Assembly (NCBI GenBank): GCA_947471745.1
Contig: CANJKZ010000267.1
Coordinates: 2,497,001-2,561,000 of the forward strand
Length of the DNA: 64,000 bases
From: Closterium sp. Naga37s-1
Taxonomy: Eukaryota > Streptophyta > Zygnematophyceae > Desmidiales > Closteriaceae
Direction: 5' to 3'
In this document: positions 32,521-43,434 of the stretch, in pieces
Layout: each line of letters starts with the position of its first letter
Position numbering within the stretch: the first letter of the stretch is position 1
Made by a program: the position numbers and the translations under genes
Notes under the pieces: model-generated
Seen by the model: the letters and a program-made list of their open reading frames with translations, nothing else
Told to the model about the DNA's origin: nothing
The model's database searches: none

Positions 32521-35298
32521 TCACCTGCTGTTGCCAGTGTCGCTGGGAGCAGCGGGGTTGGGCACGAGTCGGCCACTGGGGGTGTGCAGCAGTCTACCGC
32601 TGGGGGAAGGCAGCAGTCTACCGCTAGGTGTGTGCAGCAGTGTAGGGGTAGCAGCAGCAGCAGCCAGAGCAGTCACCAGTGCCTTGCTGTGGCATGCACC
32701 CCCTCCCACACGTCCCCCACCGGTCACCACCGGCATGAACTCCTCTAGAATCGTTCCAAACTCCTCATCCACGAACGAATTCTTGCGCCGCCGCGGCGCC
32801 CCCTTGCTCTTCTCCCCACTCCCTCCCGAACCTCCTCCCCCTGCTCCCCCTGCTGCGCCTCCTGCCCTTTTTCCTGCTGTTCCCGGCGGCCCTCCTGCCA
32901 CTGCTGCGCGCCCCTGCCGCATGTTTTCCCGCAGCTGGGGCATGTCTGCCAGCATGTCGGGTGACCGTAGCAACACCTCCGACCGCATCGACGCTGATCG
33001 CACAAACTCGCCCACACTCTCTCCTGCTGCGCTCTCTCCTGCTGTGCTCTCTCCTGCTGCGCCGCTGCTGCCGCTGCTGCTGCCCTTGTGCTTCCGGCGT
33101 TGCGCTGCCCCGCCCGCCACTGCCTCCCTGCTCCCTGGTGCTGTCTCCTCCTCTCCACCTGCTTCCCCCTCCCCCCGTCTTCCCCCCCTGCCCCCCTTGC
33201 CTCCGCCTGCCTTGCTGCTGGGCTGCACCCCACCAGCAGCCACGCTCGTATCTCCATCCCCCTCTCCTCCCGCCGCTCCTCTCGCCTGCTTCTCTGCTTT
33301 CCCCCGCCTGTCCGTGCGCCTGCCTCCGCTGCTGTTTCCTTCCACACTCCCCCTCGCCCGCCCCTTCCCTGTTCGCTCCCCGTCACGTGCCCCCTCCCCC
33401 TCCCCCACTCCGTCCGCCATCCTGGTCCGCGCATCCCCTTCCGCCTCTGGTTGCTCCTCCCCCTCCCCTCCCTTCATCCCTCCCTCCTCTTTCTCCTCCT
33501 CTTCCTCCTCTTCTTCCCCCCCCCCCCCCCCCCTCCTCCTCCTCCTCCTCCTCCTCCTCCTCCTCCTCCTCCTCCTCCTCCTCCTCCTCCTCCTCCTCCT
33601 CCTCCTCCTCCTCCTCCTCCTCCCTTCTCTCTTCCCACACCTCTCCCACACTCCAACCCTCCCTCCTGGCTCTCACGATCGGTCCCCCCTCCTCCTCCGC
33701 GGATACACTGCGCCCCACTGGCCTCCCTCCCCTCACCGCTCTCCTCCCCCCACTCTCCGCCACGTTCTCCCAGTGAAGATGCGCCAGCAGCGCAGCTGAA
33801 ACCTCCCCCCGCCCCCTCACCTGCCCCGCCACCCCCCTCTCTCCTGCCCGCGCCCGCCCTCGTTGCCCCGCCTCTCTTCCCGTGCCACCCACGCCAGTGC
33901 CGCCCGCCAGGAGGGGAGCGGAGTGAGGGAGTTCCCCATCCGCGCTGAACCCGCCGCTGCTGCAGGAGTCGCGCGCATGTGCTTGCGCCTGGGCGCGCCC
34001 ACGCGTCTGCTCTCTTCTCCCGTTCCCCCCCCGCCCATGCTTTCCGCGCCCACGCCCCCCTTCCGCGTCCCACGCTTGGCTGCCGCCCTTGCCTTCCCCT
34101 TCGCCCTCAGATGACGACACAGGGAACATGTCGTAGCCAATCACATCCGATATGTCAATCTTTGGTGACGTCAGCACCATTGACCCGTCGCTGCTATCAC
34201 CATCCGAGATTCCGAACAACATTCCACTCGTTACCTGGTAACCCGCCCTTCGCTGCTCCCCAATGCCTGTTCGTATCTCCGCCCGACTTCCCTCCCCTCC
34301 CCCCTCCACGGGGAGCGCGCTTATGGACGCGCGCCTGCCGTGCCCGTGCGCTTGCGCCAGACGCGACGTAACGCGGGGTGGAAGACCGCGCGCGTGACGG
34401 TGGCCGGGGCGGGCGCGGGGAGGGGAAAGGCAAGGGGAGAGCGGGGGCGAGGGGGAGGACGAGGGGCTGTGGGGGAGGCTTCTGGCGCCGCAGCCCGCGG
34501 AGCCCTCGAGGCCGCTTTCCGCGGCTACAGCCGCAACGAGTGCGTTGGCGTAGCCAGCTCCGTCCTGTCCATTGTCGTTTTCCGGGCTCTGAGACTCCGC
34601 GCGCGCCGCTTCTCCCGCCGCTGGGCGCGTCCTCCGCGGTCGGCTGCCCTTGTGCTTTCCGCCAGCACCACCGCCGCGAGTCGCGGCGGTAATCACGGCA
34701 TCCTGCCACTCCGGGTGTTCGGTTCCCCCGCGCGTACCGCCGTCGACGAGAGAGGCGGACTTGGAGCGCGAATGGCCTCCGCGAGCCTTGCGCGACTGCC
34801 GTGGTGCCTGGCCCTGCGCATAGACAGATGCGCGGAGGCGCGGAGGGGGGAGGGAAGGGAGGGGCGAATGTGAGTGCGCCAGGGGAACACGATGAAGGCG
34901 CAAACGCTGCGAGCCCGCGTGGGGGGCAGTCGCAATGGGGAAAATCTCTCGCGCGTTTCGCCTACATTGTTCGCCGAGCTCGCTTCCAACAGCTCCTCAC
35001 TTACCCTAGTCTGCACGCGATTCGCCACGTCAGCAAACACGTCCTCGACGCTCGCCAGCTCCGCAGAGTGCAGCACGTACATCTCCCCGAGCCGCAGCAT
35101 CTCTTCCGCTGGCAAATTCCACCGCCGCCCGCGATTCGCGCCGTGATTCTCGCCGGGGTTCCCGGGCAGGTCCGGCTGCGACACGAGATACCCCGGGTGC
35201 TGCGCCAGCAGCTGCGCGACGGTGATTGGCTCGCGGAAGCTCTCCGCGCGGCCGTCCGGCATTACCACCCACACCTCGCGCGACCCCGCTGCGCCCAT
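32521..35298 (-). CDS. PADRE (DUF4228) domain protein
   Basis: Exon 1 (35298-35005) is 98 codons and reads MGAAGSREVWVVMPDGRAES, then PITVAQLLAQHPGYLVSQPD, then RRWNLPAEEMLRLGEMYVL. This is the plant PADRE/DUF4228 fold, linked in the family to stress and defence responses, with unknown biochemistry. Exon 2 starts at 34813 (acceptor tgcgcag) and codes for a long Ser/Gly/Arg-rich region with GYQVTSGMLFGISDGDSS. It then enters a (GAG)n tract (33622-33534) and an 18-base G run on this strand (33533-33516). The reading frame shifts across this tract. The frame beyond it ends at 32521 and holds the conserved-looking RRRKNSFVDEEFGTILEEF (near 32740-32800). The shift may be repeat-length change, sequence error or a hidden intron. 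An in-frame upstream ATG at 35430 is possible, but 35298 fits the family start. Confidence 0.7.
33516..33622. repeat. C18 run and (CTC)n microsatellite in coding sequence
   Basis: Eighteen C residues are followed by about 29 CTC triplets. On the coding strand this gives poly-Glu in one frame and poly-Arg in another. Confidence 0.95.
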
Positions 35299-36755
35299 GG
35301 CGGGGGAGTGGGGGAAAGGGGGGTGCGGAACGGGGAGGTACGCGCGGAGCGAGCCACGCGCGGAAGAAGCACTACGCGGCGTGACGGTTTGGACTGATTC
35401 GCGAAGCAGCACTGGGAAGTTCTGCAACAATGACGGGCCTAGAATGGAAGTACTAATGCCTGTAGCCGTAAAGTCTCGCGCAGCAATTCTGATGTCGTCG
35501 CTGCTGCTCCAGCGTTTTCAAGAGAGAGGATTGATTGGACGTACTTGGTGAGCCTTTCTCTGTCTCGCAGCGCGGGGTCTTACTACGACGTCTTATTGCG
35601 CTTGTGGTGGTTAGACTGCCGATTCAAGCAGGGTTGCCAGTTCTAGACAGCCGCCATGAAAGGAGATAAAATTTGGTGCACAACGGGAGGGTGGAAGGGG
35701 GGAGGCGGGGGGAAGAGGGAGGGAGGGGGAAGAAGGGTGGCTAGGCTAGCTGGATGGGGGGAGGGGGGCGAGTGAAGTGTGCTGTACGGAGTAAGGGGGG
35801 GCGCAAATGTGCGAGCGGACGAGGCCGATTTCGTTGGAGTTCGTCGCAAGCGGAGACGGAGGTGGCTGGCTGGCTGGAGTTCGAGAATCGAGAAATCGCG
35901 ACGCGAGTCGCGGTTGAGGTAGGCGCGATGCCACGAGGCGAGTGGGGTCGTTGCGGGCGACGCACATAACTGGGTGTGGTAGTTTGTGGAATTGATCTGG
36001 GCTGCGTTGATCCGGGCTGGCAAAGCTTACAGTGAAATTTCCTGATTTGCCAAGCCTGCTGCGTACTGTACAGTTCGTTTTTGCTCTCAACAGCTTTCTG
36101 ATTGTGACACAGATCAGCCAGGGGTCTCGCTAATCCCCGAACGTGATGACAAGGTCTTCTAAGCTATCATTGGTCAATCGTGCACGAGGCTGCGAGTCTC
36201 GCTCGGAAATAACTTCACACTTCAGGGACTGTTCAGCGAAGGTGTTGCCTGGGCGTGCTTTTCACACGGCGAATCTGCCCGTAAATCTTACGGGCCTGCG
36301 GGAACGACGAGAGGGAGGTCAACTGAGAAACTGCTGACCGTTGATGCATCGGAGCAGTATACGCTCTAACAGTCATTCTGGATAGACTCGATCGTTACAT
36401 GTCCCAGTACCAGAACAGAGATCAATGCGAAACAATGCGAGCATACAAAGGCTAAACTCAAAGTGTCTGGAGCCACTTTCACCATCCACAGGAAAAAATA
36501 CAATGATTTGCTCTAGAAAAACCCCTGATTGATGTTGCATTTGATCAAAGAATGATATATCAGTTATGTATCAGCAATACAGCAAGAAAGAAAGCATCTG
36601 TGCTCTCAAATTCAGTTATCGCTTCTCAATATCGCGGTCAACTGGAGGAATGAGGGGTGTGCCTGTTCGAATCGATGCATATTCCACAGGTCCGCTTTTC
36701 CCATTTACCCTAGATTCCCTTCAACGCGACTAGCGCCTCCCTCACAGCACAGGCC
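35299..36755. other. Divergent intergenic region between PADRE gene and UVR8
   Basis: It should hold both promoters. A G-rich stretch lies at about 35690-35775. The rest is moderately AT-rich. I see no gene and no motif I would defend. Confidence 0.6.
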
Positions 36756-39700
36756 ATGGCGTCTCAAGATTCCGAGTGTCGTGTCGTGGCGATATCAGCA
36801 GGCGCCAGTCACACCGTCGCCCTGCTCTGTGCGTGTTTCTTGGCATACCGTAGTCGTTCAATATTTTTTTACACGAGTAGATGCGTTTTATCCGCTTTCT
36901 TGGTAGGTTGGATAAATTTGATCGCGAATTTTCACCTCTACATGTTTGTCAGCTGCACCGCTAATTTCCGCTTTCCGGTTTCGTTCCGAGCCTTTCCGCA
37001 TCGCTTTAACCCGGCAACCCTAGAATTTATCTGTCCGTGTCGACTTTTGTTTCGACTGCAAAGCCGTCTGCCATAATCGCGCGCGTTCCCCTTTCCCCCT
37101 TGCGCGCGTGCAGCGGACGACCGTGTGTGCGCGTGGGGGCGCGGGGAGGACGGGCAGCTGGGGCTGGGCAGCGCGGAGGAGCAGCTGGAGCCCACGGAGG
37201 TCGCGGCGCTGGCGGGGAAGCACGTATCGGCGCTGGCGTGCGGCGCGGACCACACGACGGCGTACTCGGAGGACTCGCAGACGCTCTGGAGCTGGGGGTG
37301 GTGAGTTAAGCGCGAGGGGGGCTGGTGAGGTGATAGGCGTGTGGGAGGGGGAGTTAATAAAAGGGGATGGTGAGATCAATCTGCCAGTAGAGTGAGTTGA
37401 TAGGCGAGATAATGACTTAACGCGCATCTCCCCATGCCTTATTCCGCACATCTCCCCGCGCCCCCTTCCACGCATCTCCCCCCGCCGCGTCCCCCCGCCA
37501 CCCGCAGGGGCGACTTTGGGCGGCTGGGGCACGGGCATTCGAGCGACGTGTTTCTGCCGCACGCCGTGGCGTCGCTGTGCGGGCGGCCCATCAAGCACAT
37601 TGCGTGCGGTGACTGCCACTGCATTGCTGTGGACGCTAATGGCACCGCCTTCAGGTGATGATTTCTGGGGGGCCTAGAATAGAGATTGCGGGTACAGAGG
37701 CGGCTTTTGAGGCGTCTCAGAAGGCTGTGTGGGCGGCCCATGAAGCACATCGCGTGCGGCGACTGCCACTGCATTGCTGTTGATGCTAACGGCACCGCCT
37801 TCAGGTGATTTCTGAGGCGCCTATCAAGGGAATGGTGGGTAGGGAGACGGCCTTTGCGGTGCCTCAAAAGGCTGTGCGGGCGGCCCATGAAGCACAATGC
37901 ACATCGCATGTGGCGACTGCCACTGCATCGCTGTCGACGCTAATGGCACTGCCTTCAGGTGCTGGGCGGTCAGGCAGTGGGGCTGTCAGGTGGTGGGGCT
38001 GTCAGGTGGTGGGGCTGTCAGGTGGTGGGGCTGTCAGGTGGTGGGGCTGTCAGGTGGTGGCGTGATGGGCAGTGCTGCATGGAGTGGCATGTCTTCCAGT
38101 CGACCTCTTGCACTGGCACGGCACAAGGCCTTCATGTGACTTCTGCAATGCATGCTCCCTGTCTCCTGGTTAGCCCTGCCACAGAGTCAAAGATAGACGT
38201 GAAATCACGCATCCCGTCATCACTGCATTGTGCGTCCTCTTCCCCTCTCCCCTTACCCGGTTCTCCCTCTCCCCCCCCGCCCCCCCTTGGCGTGGCATCA
38301 GTTGGGGGCGCAATCAGAACGGCCAGTTGGGGCTGGGCACGCTGGACGACGCCCTCGTGCCCACACAGATCACCGCGCTCGCTGTAAGCCCCCCCATTAC
38401 CGCTGTAAGACCCTCGCATTCCTTGCGGTAAGAACCTCTTTGAGCCGACTCACAGGTCACCTCGTGGGCCTGGGCACGCTGGCCGACGCCCTCGTGCCCA
38501 CGCAGATCACCGTTCTCGCTGTAAGCCGCTTGCATCCCACGCCCTCCCGTTCGTATGCGCCTTGTAGTAAGCATTTTGAAGAGTGATGTCCGCGTTCCAG
38601 GAGTTTGTGCGAGCCACTCACAGCACAGTGTGCTCATGATGATTCAACCAATCACAGCCCGCTCCTTCCCCTCACGCATGCCGCCTGCCTCTTACCGCTC
38701 CACTCAGATTGCCCTCCCATCCAACCTGCGTTTCCCCTGCCATCCCCTACCTCTGCCCTCCTCTCTACCCATCCACCCTTCCATTACCACCAACCCATCC
38801 ACCTCTCCCTCCTTCCCCATCCCCCCACCCTCCCCACCTTCCCCTTCCCATCCACCCCCTCCCACTCCCCTCCCCCCCCGTGCAGGGCGTGCCGCTGAGG
38901 ATGGTGGCAGCGGGCGCGGAGCACACAGCAGCGGCGGCGGAGGATGGGCGGCTGTACGGGTGGGGGTGGGGGCGATACGGCAACCTGGGGCTGGGGGACC
39001 GGCTGGACAGGAAGCTGCCCGAGCAGGTCACTGCCATTGAGGTGCGTGAGCGGGGGAACGGAGACGTGCAGATGGACAGGTGCGTCTAGGGTCACAGGCA
39101 TTGAGGCAGGCGGGGGGACTCGAAGAGGTAGCATCTAGGTTCACGGGCAACAAAGGCTCCCTCGTCCTCATCCTCGTCTCGTTCCCGTGTCCTCCCATAC
39201 ATCACCTCTCCCCCTCCACTGCCCCTCTGATTTGTGTCTCTATTGCCGGCAGTCGGAGCACATAGCGCAGGTGGCGTGGCGTGCGGGTGGCGGCACACGA
39301 TCACAGTGAACGGCGATGCCCTTCCCTGCATCACCTCTTCCCTCTCCACTTCCCCACCTACTCTCATCTGATTCTCTCTTGCCGGCAGTCAGAGCGCATA
39401 GCGCAGGTGGCATGCGGGTGGCGGCACACGATAGTGGTGAATGGTGATGGGCGGCTGTTCACGTTTGGGTGGAGCAAGTACGGGCAGCTGGGGCATGGTG
39501 ACTTCCAGGACCACCTCACTCCCTCGCCCGTGCCCGCCATGCAAGACAAGCGTATCGTGCAGGTGAGCTCCCAGCCATGCAAGGAGAACGCATCGTGCAG
39601 GTGAATGGGAAGGGCTGCTGTTCACGTTCGGGTGGAGCAAGTAGGGGCAGCTGGGGCATGGTGACTTCCAGGACCACCTCACACCCTCGCCCGTGCCCGC

Positions 39701-42119
39701 CATGCAGGACAAGCGCATCGTGCAGGTGAGACCACAGCCATGCATGCCAAGCCAAGCACATGGTGCAGGTGAGCTCCCATCCCAGCCATGCAGGTAAGCT
39801 CCCATCCCATCTATGCAAGTACGGGCAGCTGGGGCATGGGGACTTCCAGGACCACCTCACTCCGTCGCCCGTGCCCGCCATGCAGGACAAGCGGATTGTG
39901 CAGGTGAGACCACCACAGGCATGCACCGTGCAGGTGAGCTCCCAGCCATGCAAGTACGGGCAGCTGGGGCATGGCGACTTCCAGGACCACCTCACTCCCT
40001 CGCCTGTACCCGCCATGCAGGACAAACGCATCGTGCAGGTGAGCCGATTCTAGAGTAGAATCAAGAACCCCCCTTGTCTGTGGCCCCCATGCAGCAGGGC
40101 AAGCGCATCGTGCAGGTGAGATGAGAGCATGCATGAGATTCCTTTCTCTTGTGCACTGTTCTGCCTGCACACCTCTCTTCATCACCTTCTGAAGGCCGTC
40201 TAAGCTTTCCCTTACACGCTTGGCCACATCAACCCACTGGTAATCATCTGACTCTCTCCAACCGGTCTCCCCCTCCCTTCGTGCGCTGCGGTGCAAGCAG
40301 GTGTCAGGAGGATGGCGCCACTCCGTTGCTCTGGATGCGGATGGGGTGGTGTACGCTTGGGGGTGGAACAGAGTGAGTGTGGTGGAACCTAGTTATTGGA
40401 CTTGAAGGATGAGTGAGATGGATTGAGATGGAGTGAGAGGCGTCAGGTGGTGAGGAGTGGGTGTTCTATGCAAGTCCGTTGACTGTCCACAATGCCAATG
40501 CTCTTCTCTCTTACTCTTGCTCCCATGCATACCATCTCGCACCGCTCTCGCCACCCTCCTGTTGACTGCTCCTCCCATTCCTCTCCGCGATCTTCTTCCC
40601 CTGCCGCACCTCCTGCCTCGCCACCTATCAGTTCGGGCAGGTGGGAGTGGGCAACTCGGAGGACCAGTGCTCGCCCCAGCGGATAGAGAGCATTTCCGAG
40701 GTCAGCTGGGTGTTTCTTGGGATGGGTAGGGGGAACAGGAATGGTAAAGGGGACGAGCATTGAAGATGATTGGGCTGCCACAGCAAGCGTGGCCCTGTGG
40801 TTGCTGCACTGGTCCCGATCTCGCCACATCCACATCTTCTCCCCACCTTTGCTCTTCCGCCTCACTGCCTCACCCTGTGCCCCACCTCACCCTCCTCCCC
40901 ACCTCCCTTTCTCCCTATGTTTCCAAACCCTGTGGCGGCAGCGGGTGGTGGCGGTGGCGTGTGGGTGGAGGCACACGGTGGTGTTGAGTGAGGGGGGCAA
41001 CGTGTACTCCTGGGGGCGAGCCACCAGCGGCCAGCTGGGCCACGGGGATACCACCGACAGGTGAGGCTGCTGCTGTGTGTTGGTCCTTATAGCATGGTGC
41101 TATCGCGGAGGGGTTCGTCGTGTACCTCATGGGGCATCAGCACACGGTGGTGTTGAGTGAGGTGAGGGGGGCAACGTGTTCTCCTGGGGGCGCGCTACCA
41201 GCGGGCAACTGGGTCATGGTGATAACACTGACAGGTGGGGGAGCTGCTGTGTGGCGAGGACAGGTGGGAGGGTGGGGCTGCTGCTGTGTGGCGAGGACAG
41301 GTGGGAGTGTGGGGCTGCTGCTGTGTGGCGAGGACAGGTGGGAGTGTGGGGCTGCTGCTGTGTGCTGAGATGCTTTAGAATTCGTGTGGCATGACGCTGT
41401 CTTGGGCGGGGTAGGCGTGCGGCCCAGGGTTGCACCATGTGCCACAGCCCCACGTGCAGGGCAGTGCTGCAGACAAGCCTCGTGGCGGTTGCCGCTCATG
41501 CCTGCATGCACTCTCTCCCCCCGGCCCACTTCCCAGGAACCTGCCCAAGCGAGTGGAGGCGATAAGCGCGGACGGTGACAGGTGTCGCCACATCAGCGGG
41601 CCGGGCGGCAAGAAGGACGTGGCGGCAGCAGCGCATGCGGAGGTGCCGGATGCCGCTGCCACGTGGGTGTCGCCTGCTGAGCGCTACGCCGTCGTGCCGG
41701 GAGAAAAGGTGGGTGGGAGAAAGTAGGGGGAAAGAGGATGGACTGGGGGGGCGCGGGGAAGGGGATGGGGGGCGAGTGGAGGAACATGAGCCCCTGTTGT
41801 GTGAGTGCTCACTCGGATGGCTCTGATGGTGAATGCAGAGCTTGGAATGCCGTGCTTCCAGTACACTGTCCTTGAATTGACTGCCTTTCATGCATTCTGC
41901 AGTGACCCGCTTCATCAACTCCTGTCACCCCACACTTCCACTTACGGTATCAGTTAATGCATTTTCAGCATGCTTATGGCCTCTGCCAATGCGACTTGCT
42001 CTTGTACGCCTCCTGACCGATGCACATGCGGTGCTGTGCGGTGCTGCCCCCATTGCATGCAGGCGGGGGAGGACGATGCGAGTGTGCCGGATGCAGATGC
42101 CAAGCGACTCAAGGCTTGA
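36756..42119 (+). CDS. UVR8: UVR8 UV-B photoreceptor
   Basis: Exons: 36756-36828, 37114-37300, 37508-37654, 38302-38383, 38886-39041, 39389-39562, 40301-40372, 40632-40700, 40942-41060, 41537-41708 and 42063-42119. They join without a phase error to 435 residues (Arabidopsis 440). RCC1-type blades are seen throughout: ISAGASHTVALL, WGRGEDGQLGLG, CGADHTTAY, SWGRNQNGQLGLG, AAGAEHTAAAAEDG, WGWGRYGNLGLGD, GWSKYGQLGHGD, FGQVGVGNSEDQCSPQ. The three GWRH motifs place Trp at about 226, 278 and 329, matching the UV-sensing W233, W285 and W337. The tail WVSPAERYAVVPGEK and the last exon DDASVPDADAKRLKA supply the C-terminal VP motif that binds COP1 in known UVR8. The photoreceptor monomerises under UV-B and acts through COP1/HY5. 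Introns carry several orphan copies of exon ends. Confidence 0.95.
37578..37958 (+). repeat. Three copies of the UVR8 exon 3 tail with donor
   Basis: The last roughly 78 bases of exon 3 (IKHIACGDCHCIAVDANGTAF) with the TTCAG|gtg donor recur at about 37727-37804 and 37880-37958. Intervals between copies carry diverged intron sequence. Confidence 0.9.
37959..38070 (+). repeat. 16-bp minisatellite starting at a donor copy
   Basis: Units GTGGTGGGGCTGTCAG follow the third exon-3 tail copy (TTCAG|gtgctg) about six times, each recreating a CAG|GTGGTG site. Confidence 0.9.
38453..38523 (+). repeat. Copy of the UVR8 exon 4 tail with donor
   Basis: The segment for LGTLADALVPTQITVLA and its GCT|gtaagc donor repeats the end of exon 4 (38302-38383). 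Confidence 0.85.
39252..40115 (+). repeat. Copies of UVR8 exon 6, head and tail
   Basis: A broken head copy (SEHIAQVA..) is at about 39253-39325. Tail copies for YGQLGHGDFQDHLTPSPVPA with the GTGCAG|gtgag donor follow the true exon at about 39640-39726, 39817-39903 and 39952-40038. A short remnant lies at 40085-40114. One copy (39600-39726) has a stop in the exon frame. Confidence 0.88.
41137..41370 (+). repeat. Copy of UVR8 exon 9 and a 43-bp donor-derived repeat
   Basis: The segment 41137-41234 repeats the HTVVLSE..GQLGHGD part and ends ACTGACAG|gtgggg. Three units of about 43 bp, each ending gcgaggacag|gtggga, follow to about 41370. Confidence 0.85.
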
Positions 42120-42333
42120 ACAGTGGGTAGCTGTACTGTCCCACCCAGCTACCAGATCCTTCTCCCAACACGCACACTCCCCTTTCCCTAGTGTCGTCTC
42201 TCTGCATTTGATCTGAGTAGGTACGGTATGCACATCACATGCGTTGCAAAGAGCCTGCGTTGGATTCTTGGGAATCCAGGGCTTTGAGGTGACAGCTCCC
42301 AGACTAGACTGGGCTTGGACTTGGAGCTTACAC

Positions 42334-42339
42334 AATAAA
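42334..42339 (+). terminator. Possible polyadenylation signal for UVR8
   Basis: An AATAAA lies about 215 bases after the UVR8 stop, in the short gap before the convergent phosphatase gene. Confidence 0.35.
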
Positions 42340-42411
42340 CTTAGCTGAAGCAAATGGTGATACAAATGACAATGAGTTTGTACGACCTTGCAACTGCAAA
42401 GGGCCCTCATT

Positions 42412-42623
42412 TCTCTGGAGCTTTTTTGGAGTACATCTGCTGGCCCTCCACGCCATAGAATGAGATTGTAAGGCGGTCCCTATCCACATGCAGTGCACTG
42501 CAGCCTTGGCCGAGCCCTCATTTCTTTAGAGTAGTGGAGTACATCTGTTGGCTATCCACCCCATAGAAGGCCACTGAGAGTCTCTCCCTGTCCACTTGGA
42601 GCGCACTGAAACCCTGGCCAGGG
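42412..42623 (-). repeat. Tandem copy of the phosphatase last exon end
   Basis: The terminal segment coding for QGFSALQVDRERLSVAFYGV (42518-42623) is repeated at 42412-42517 as QGCSALHVDRDRLTISFYGV, and each copy has its own stop. Differences are mostly conservative, so the copy may have been used at some time. Confidence 0.85.
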
Positions 42624-43300
42624 AAGTAGAAGCGCAACCCGGGGGCTTCTAAGGGGGCGTCGCTGCGCCATGCCTTGGATCCACCCCCCACCGTGAAATA
42701 GTGCACTGGACTGGAATGGGCGGAGAAGAGGGAGAGGGGTTGGGAGGAAGGAGAGAGATTAGGTGGAAGGCAAGGGGAGAGGGGTGAATGGTGAGGTGAG
42801 TGGTGCGAATGCGAGAAGGCAAATAGAATGCAGTGAGGATTCTCCTTGGTGCATGTGCAGAGGAGAAACCTCACTGCATGACCGACACCCCACACCCTCC
42901 ACATCCCCCTATCTCAGGGAAGCATGTGCATGTACCTGTCATCCTTCTTCACATGCTGCATGTTGTGATCGTGACCATTTAGATATGCGTCCACTCCGTG
43001 CCGCTGCCGTAGTAGTCGTGGTTGCCCAGGACTGGTGGCGGGGATGGGGCAGGGAAAGAGGGGGTGGGAAGGGGGAAAGGAGCGGTGTGATGTGGCAGGT
43101 GGTGAGTTGCGGTGGATTGAGGTAGTACATTGACACGTGGATGCAGTAAAAGATTGGTCACACATGGAGTGATGGCAGATTGCAACACAAGCTCTTACGA
43201 ACGCCGCGGCAGCGCACACGGATGCAGAGGAAGTGCGCAGTGCGTCCCTTGTGTGTGCGTCTGCTGCGAGCGTGCGACAAAGAGAGAGGGGGCGGGAAAG

Positions 43301-43434
43301 TGTCAGAATCTAGAGACAGGAATGAATGAACTATGAAAGAGTTGGGTACAAGTATGAAACCCTAAAAGGGGTTGTACCCCATATTGGCTACCCCACTACA
43401 GCCTACACATATATAACATGCATATACTTTGACA
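43301..43434 (-). repeat. 3' LTR of the copia element
   Basis: Starts TGTCAGAATC and ends CTTTGACA in plus orientation; matches 50116-50249 except at about three positions. Confidence 0.95.

Noticed and set aside
36660-36680. A gttcgaatc motif suggesting a tRNA
   Set aside because: No acceptor stem, D-arm or anticodon stem could be placed around it.
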